From assembly GCA_900754515.1 (NCBI GenBank), contig CAAEDD010000073.1, forward strand, positions 1 to 7,264: a DNA stretch of 7,264 nucleotides. Direction: 5' to 3'. A program made the translations under genes and the position numbers. Positions 5,253 through 7,264 of the stretch are shown one piece after another. The notes below the pieces were generated by a model, which saw nothing but the letters and a program-made list of their open reading frames with translations, was not told the origin of the DNA and searched no databases. The DNA comes from an uncultured Oscillospiraceae bacterium (GTDB lineage: Bacteria > Bacillota > Clostridia > Oscillospirales > Oscillospiraceae). How positions within the stretch are numbered: the stretch's first letter is position 1; each line of letters opens with the position of its first letter.

Positions 5253-5971
5253 GCTGTTACAGCTTTCTGGCCCCTTGGTATGACAGTCTTACCGGCGATG
5301 TGCCTTATGGAGAGTTTGCAGATTTTTATGAAGAGGAGTTCCGGCGTCAGGGCGGTGAATTTCACCTGCTGTTGGATCTCTGCTGCGGCACCGGAACCCT
5401 TACCTGTGAACTTGCCCGCCGGGGCTATGAGATGATAGCTGCGGATTCCTCCCCGGATATGCTCATGGAAGCCCAGGCCAAAGCCTCGGAGCTGAGTGTT
5501 CCTCCTCTCTTTCTGTGTCAGGAGGCTGCCGGACTGGATCTGTACGGCACGGTGGACGCCGCTGTATGCTCCCTGGACGGTATGAACTATATTCCTCCTG
5601 AGCAGCTGCCTGAAGTATTCCATCGCCTGCACCTTTTCGTTCGTCCGGATGGACTTCTGATATTTGACATCCGTACCCCGGATTTCCTCAGGAGTCTGGA
5701 CGGGGACGTGTTTGTGGATGAGAAGGATGATCTGCTCTGTCTGTGGCGGGCGGACTTCGACGAGGAGCTTTCCGCCATAATTTACGGCATGGACATTTTC
5801 TCCCGCCGGGGCAGGCTATGGGAGCGGGACAGTGAGGAGCACGTGGAATATGCCCACGATCCCCGGCAGCTTAGAGGTCTTTTGGAGCAGGCCGGATTTC
5901 ATAACGTCGCTCTGCGCTCCGACTGTCCCCAGGGAGAGCAGGGCCGGCTTTTCATAACGGCCCTTAGATGA
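5249..5971 (+). CDS. Class I SAM-dependent methyltransferase (YqeM-like)
   Basis: A 240-residue cytoplasmic methyltransferase. The N-terminus YSFLAPWYDSLTGDVPYGEF (4-23) matches the Y..FA..YD.l....PY pattern of the Firmicute YqeM-type family. Motif I is LLDLCCGTGT (41-50). The acidic residue that binds the SAM ribose is Asp66 at the end of strand 2 (MIAADSSPDML). DAAVCSLDGMNYI (103-115) is the motif around strand 4, and RPDGLLIFDI (132-141) precedes the C-terminal half. The substrate is unknown; both small-molecule and RNA substrates occur in this fold. It begins with GTG overlapping the yerC stop and ends 15 bases before hslO, so the three genes form a tight operon. Fold and cofactor are certain. 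Confidence 0.9.
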   Translation: MSCYSFLAPWYDSLTGDVPYGEFADFYEEEFRRQGGEFHLLLDLCCGTGTLTCELARRGYEMIAADSSPDMLMEAQAKASELSVPPLFLCQEAAGLDLYGTVDAAVCSLDGMNYIPPEQLPEVFHRLHLFVRPDGLLIFDIRTPDFLRSLDGDVFVDEKDDLLCLWRADFDEELSAIIYGMDIFSRRGRLWERDSEEHVEYAHDPRQLRGLLEQAGFHNVALRSDCPQGEQGRLFITALR

Positions 5972-5986
5972 CATGGAGGTTGACCT

Positions 5987-6907
5987 ATGGACAAAATAAT
6001 CAGAGCTACAGCCGGCGACGGCTTTATAAAAATGTCGGTAATTACAGCGCGGGATACAGTGCAGAGGGCAAGAGAGATTCACTCCTGCTCCCCCACTGCT
6101 TCCGCCGCCCTGGGGCGCAGCCTATGCGCCGCCTCCCTCATGGGAGAGATGATGAAGGAAGACAAGGCCACACTGACCATCCGCATAAACGGCGGCGGCC
6201 CTATAGGCAGTATTGTTGCCGTGTCCGACTCCGGAGGCAACGTCCGGGGCTATGTGGGCAACCCCTCCGTGAATCTGCCTTTGCGCAGTGACGGCAAGCT
6301 GGATGTGGGCGGCGCTGTGGGACGGGACGGTATGCTCACCGTCAGCCGGGACATAGGACTTAAAGAGCCTTATATTGGCTCCACGGAGCTGGTCAGCGGC
6401 GAGATAGCCGAGGATATCACAGCATATCTCCTGGAGAGCGAACAGGTGCCTTCCGCCTGTGCCCTCGGAGTCCTGGTGGACACTGATCTGAGTATCAAGG
6501 CTGCCGGCGGCTTTATAGTGCAGCTGATGCCCGGAGCGGACGAGTCTTTGATAGACCGTCTTGAAGATAATATTTTCACCATGGACCAGCTTACAACCAT
6601 ACTTAGTGAGGACGGTGAGGAAGAGCTTTTCCGTCAGGTGCTCAAGGGCTTTGAATACCATACTGTGGCCGAGGTCCCCGTTGAATACCGCTGCTATTGC
6701 AGCCGTGAACGGGTGGAGGAAGCGCTGGGCTGCATTGAGCTCTCCGAGCTGGAGGACATGATAGCCCAAGGCAAGGAGATTTCCGTCAGCTGCCAGTTCT
6801 GCGACAAGGTCTACAGCTTCAGCGTGGAACAGCTGCATGAGATTGCCGAGAGTAAATGCAGTGCAGCCGAAAACGAATCCGGCGACAACAAACCAGGCAT
6901 GGAATAG
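5987..6907 (+). CDS. hslO: Hsp33 redox-regulated chaperone
   Basis: A 306-residue cytoplasmic holdase that is activated by oxidation and protects unfolding proteins during oxidative and heat stress. The N-terminal domain carries the family start (MDKIIRATAGDGFIKMSVIT) and the GGGPIGSIVAVSD (69-81) and GYVGNP (88-93) segments. The redox switch is complete: Cys236-x-Cys238 (CYC) and Cys269-x-x-Cys272 (CQFC) would bind zinc when reduced and form disulfides when oxidised. A short hydrophilic tail (about 287-306) adds Cys291, outside the switch. The ATG follows GGAGG by seven bases. It is the last gene of the yerC operon. No terminator hairpin is visible before the tRNA promoter 45 bases later. 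Confidence 0.96.
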   Translation: MDKIIRATAGDGFIKMSVITARDTVQRAREIHSCSPTASAALGRSLCAASLMGEMMKEDKATLTIRINGGGPIGSIVAVSDSGGNVRGYVGNPSVNLPLRSDGKLDVGGAVGRDGMLTVSRDIGLKEPYIGSTELVSGEIAEDITAYLLESEQVPSACALGVLVDTDLSIKAAGGFIVQLMPGADESLIDRLEDNIFTMDQLTTILSEDGEEELFRQVLKGFEYHTVAEVPVEYRCYCSRERVEEALGCIELSELEDMIAQGKEISVSCQFCDKVYSFSVEQLHEIAESKCSAAENESGDNKPGME

Positions 6908-6952
6908 GGCTTTAGTACAGTAAAATAAATTTATAAAAATTTGAAATAGGTG

Positions 6953-6981
6953 TTGACAAATTGGAAAATATTTAGTATTAT
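6953..6981 (+). promoter_or_regulatory. Sigma-A promoter of the tRNA cluster
   Basis: A perfect TTGACA (6953-6958) and TATTAT (6976-6981) are separated by 17 bp, upstream of tRNA-Val. Transcription would start near 6988, about ten bases before the mature tRNA 5' end. Near-consensus promoters are usual for stable RNA genes. Confidence 0.85.
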
Positions 6982-6997
6982 TACCTAGCTGTCACGC

Positions 6998-7074
6998 GGG
7001 AGCATAGCTCAGCTGGTTAGAGCACCTGCCTTACAAGCAGGGGGTCACTGGTTCGAGTCCAGTTGTTCCCACCA
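6998..7074 (+). tRNA. tRNA-Val (anticodon TAC)
   Basis: A complete cloverleaf of 77 bases including encoded CCA. The acceptor GGGAGCA (6998-7004) pairs with TGTTCCC (7064-7070), with one G-T wobble. The anticodon stem CCTGC/GCAGG encloses the loop CTTACAA, with TAC at 7032-7034. The T-arm contains GGTTCGAGTCC. Discriminator A and CCA occupy 7071-7074. Confidence 0.97.
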
Positions 7075-7081
7075 CCTATTC

Positions 7082-7156
<75 letters not shown>

Positions 7157-7157
<1 letters not shown>

Positions 7158-7178
7158 CCTGCAAGCTTGCTTGCAGGT
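7157..7178 (+). repeat. Perfect hairpin between tRNA-Phe and tRNA-Gly
   Basis: ACCTGCAAG (7157-7165) and CTTGCAGGT (7170-7178) are perfect complements with the 4-base loop CTTG. The stem begins at the last A of the tRNA-Phe CCA and ends four bases before tRNA-Gly. No T-run follows, so it is not a normal terminator. It may guide processing of the precursor. Confidence 0.7.
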
Positions 7179-7182
7179 ATCC

Positions 7183-7258
7183 GCGGGCATAGCTCATCCG
7201 GTAGAGCGCCACCTTGCCAAGGTGGAGGTAGCGAGTTCGAGCCTCGTTGCCCGCTCCA
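7183..7258 (+). tRNA. tRNA-Gly (anticodon GCC)
   Basis: A complete 76-base cloverleaf with encoded CCA (7256-7258). The acceptor GCGGGCA (7183-7189) pairs with TGCCCGC (7248-7254). The anticodon stem CCACC/GGTGG encloses TTGCCAA, with GCC at 7216-7218. Discriminator T at 7255. The cluster may continue beyond the right edge, as no terminator is seen. Confidence 0.97.
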
Positions 7259-7264
7259 ATTGAA

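Noticed and set aside
6122..6838. A 238-codon minus-strand open frame inside hslO
   Set aside because: It is fully antisense to a clear Hsp33 gene, shows no family resemblance and is a by-product of codon use in hslO.

Overview
The window looks like chromosomal DNA of an anaerobic Firmicute, most likely class Clostridia (an Oscillospiraceae/Lachnospiraceae-type gut bacterium). This is inferred from several things: strong AGGAGG-type ribosome binding sites; AT-rich intergenic DNA with near-consensus sigma-A promoters around moderate-GC genes; a YerC-type TrpR relative; a YqeM-like methyltransferase; a clostridial-type Hsp33; and tRNA genes that encode their own CCA ends. I see no mobile element, CRISPR array or phage gene.

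Layout. The left two thirds (1-4727) is read on the minus strand. In transcription order it holds an NfeD protein and an SPFH/stomatin-like protein (a membrane pair under one clear promoter), a terminator hairpin, a eukaryotic-type hexokinase with a D-2-hydroxyacid dehydrogenase, a small COG2426 membrane protein with its own promoter and a two-part terminator, and the start of a MarR-family regulator that runs off the left edge. The right third is read on the plus strand. It holds a YerC/TrpR-like protein that overlaps a SAM-dependent methyltransferase by 4 bp, then hslO (Hsp33), and then a tRNA cluster (Val-TAC, Phe-GAA, Gly-GCC) with its own near-consensus promoter. The two blocks diverge from an intergenic region at 4728-4955, which contains a perfect palindrome and a three-times repeated heptamer.

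How the genes may work together. NfeD and SPFH proteins are established partners in membrane microdomains. The kinase and dehydrogenase are probably co-transcribed and suggest a small sugar or hydroxyacid pathway, but their substrates cannot be fixed from sequence, and the kinase appears to have a changed residue in its sugar-binding loop. The MarR gene is almost certainly autoregulated: its promoter is overlaid by two matching palindromes that together make a 19-bp perfect inverted repeat.

Most of the window is ordinary housekeeping and accessory clostridial DNA. I found no clear new multi-gene system. The points most worth a second look are the MarR double operator, the hexokinase variant with its dehydrogenase partner, the palindrome in the divergent region, and the yerC-methyltransferase-hslO operon.
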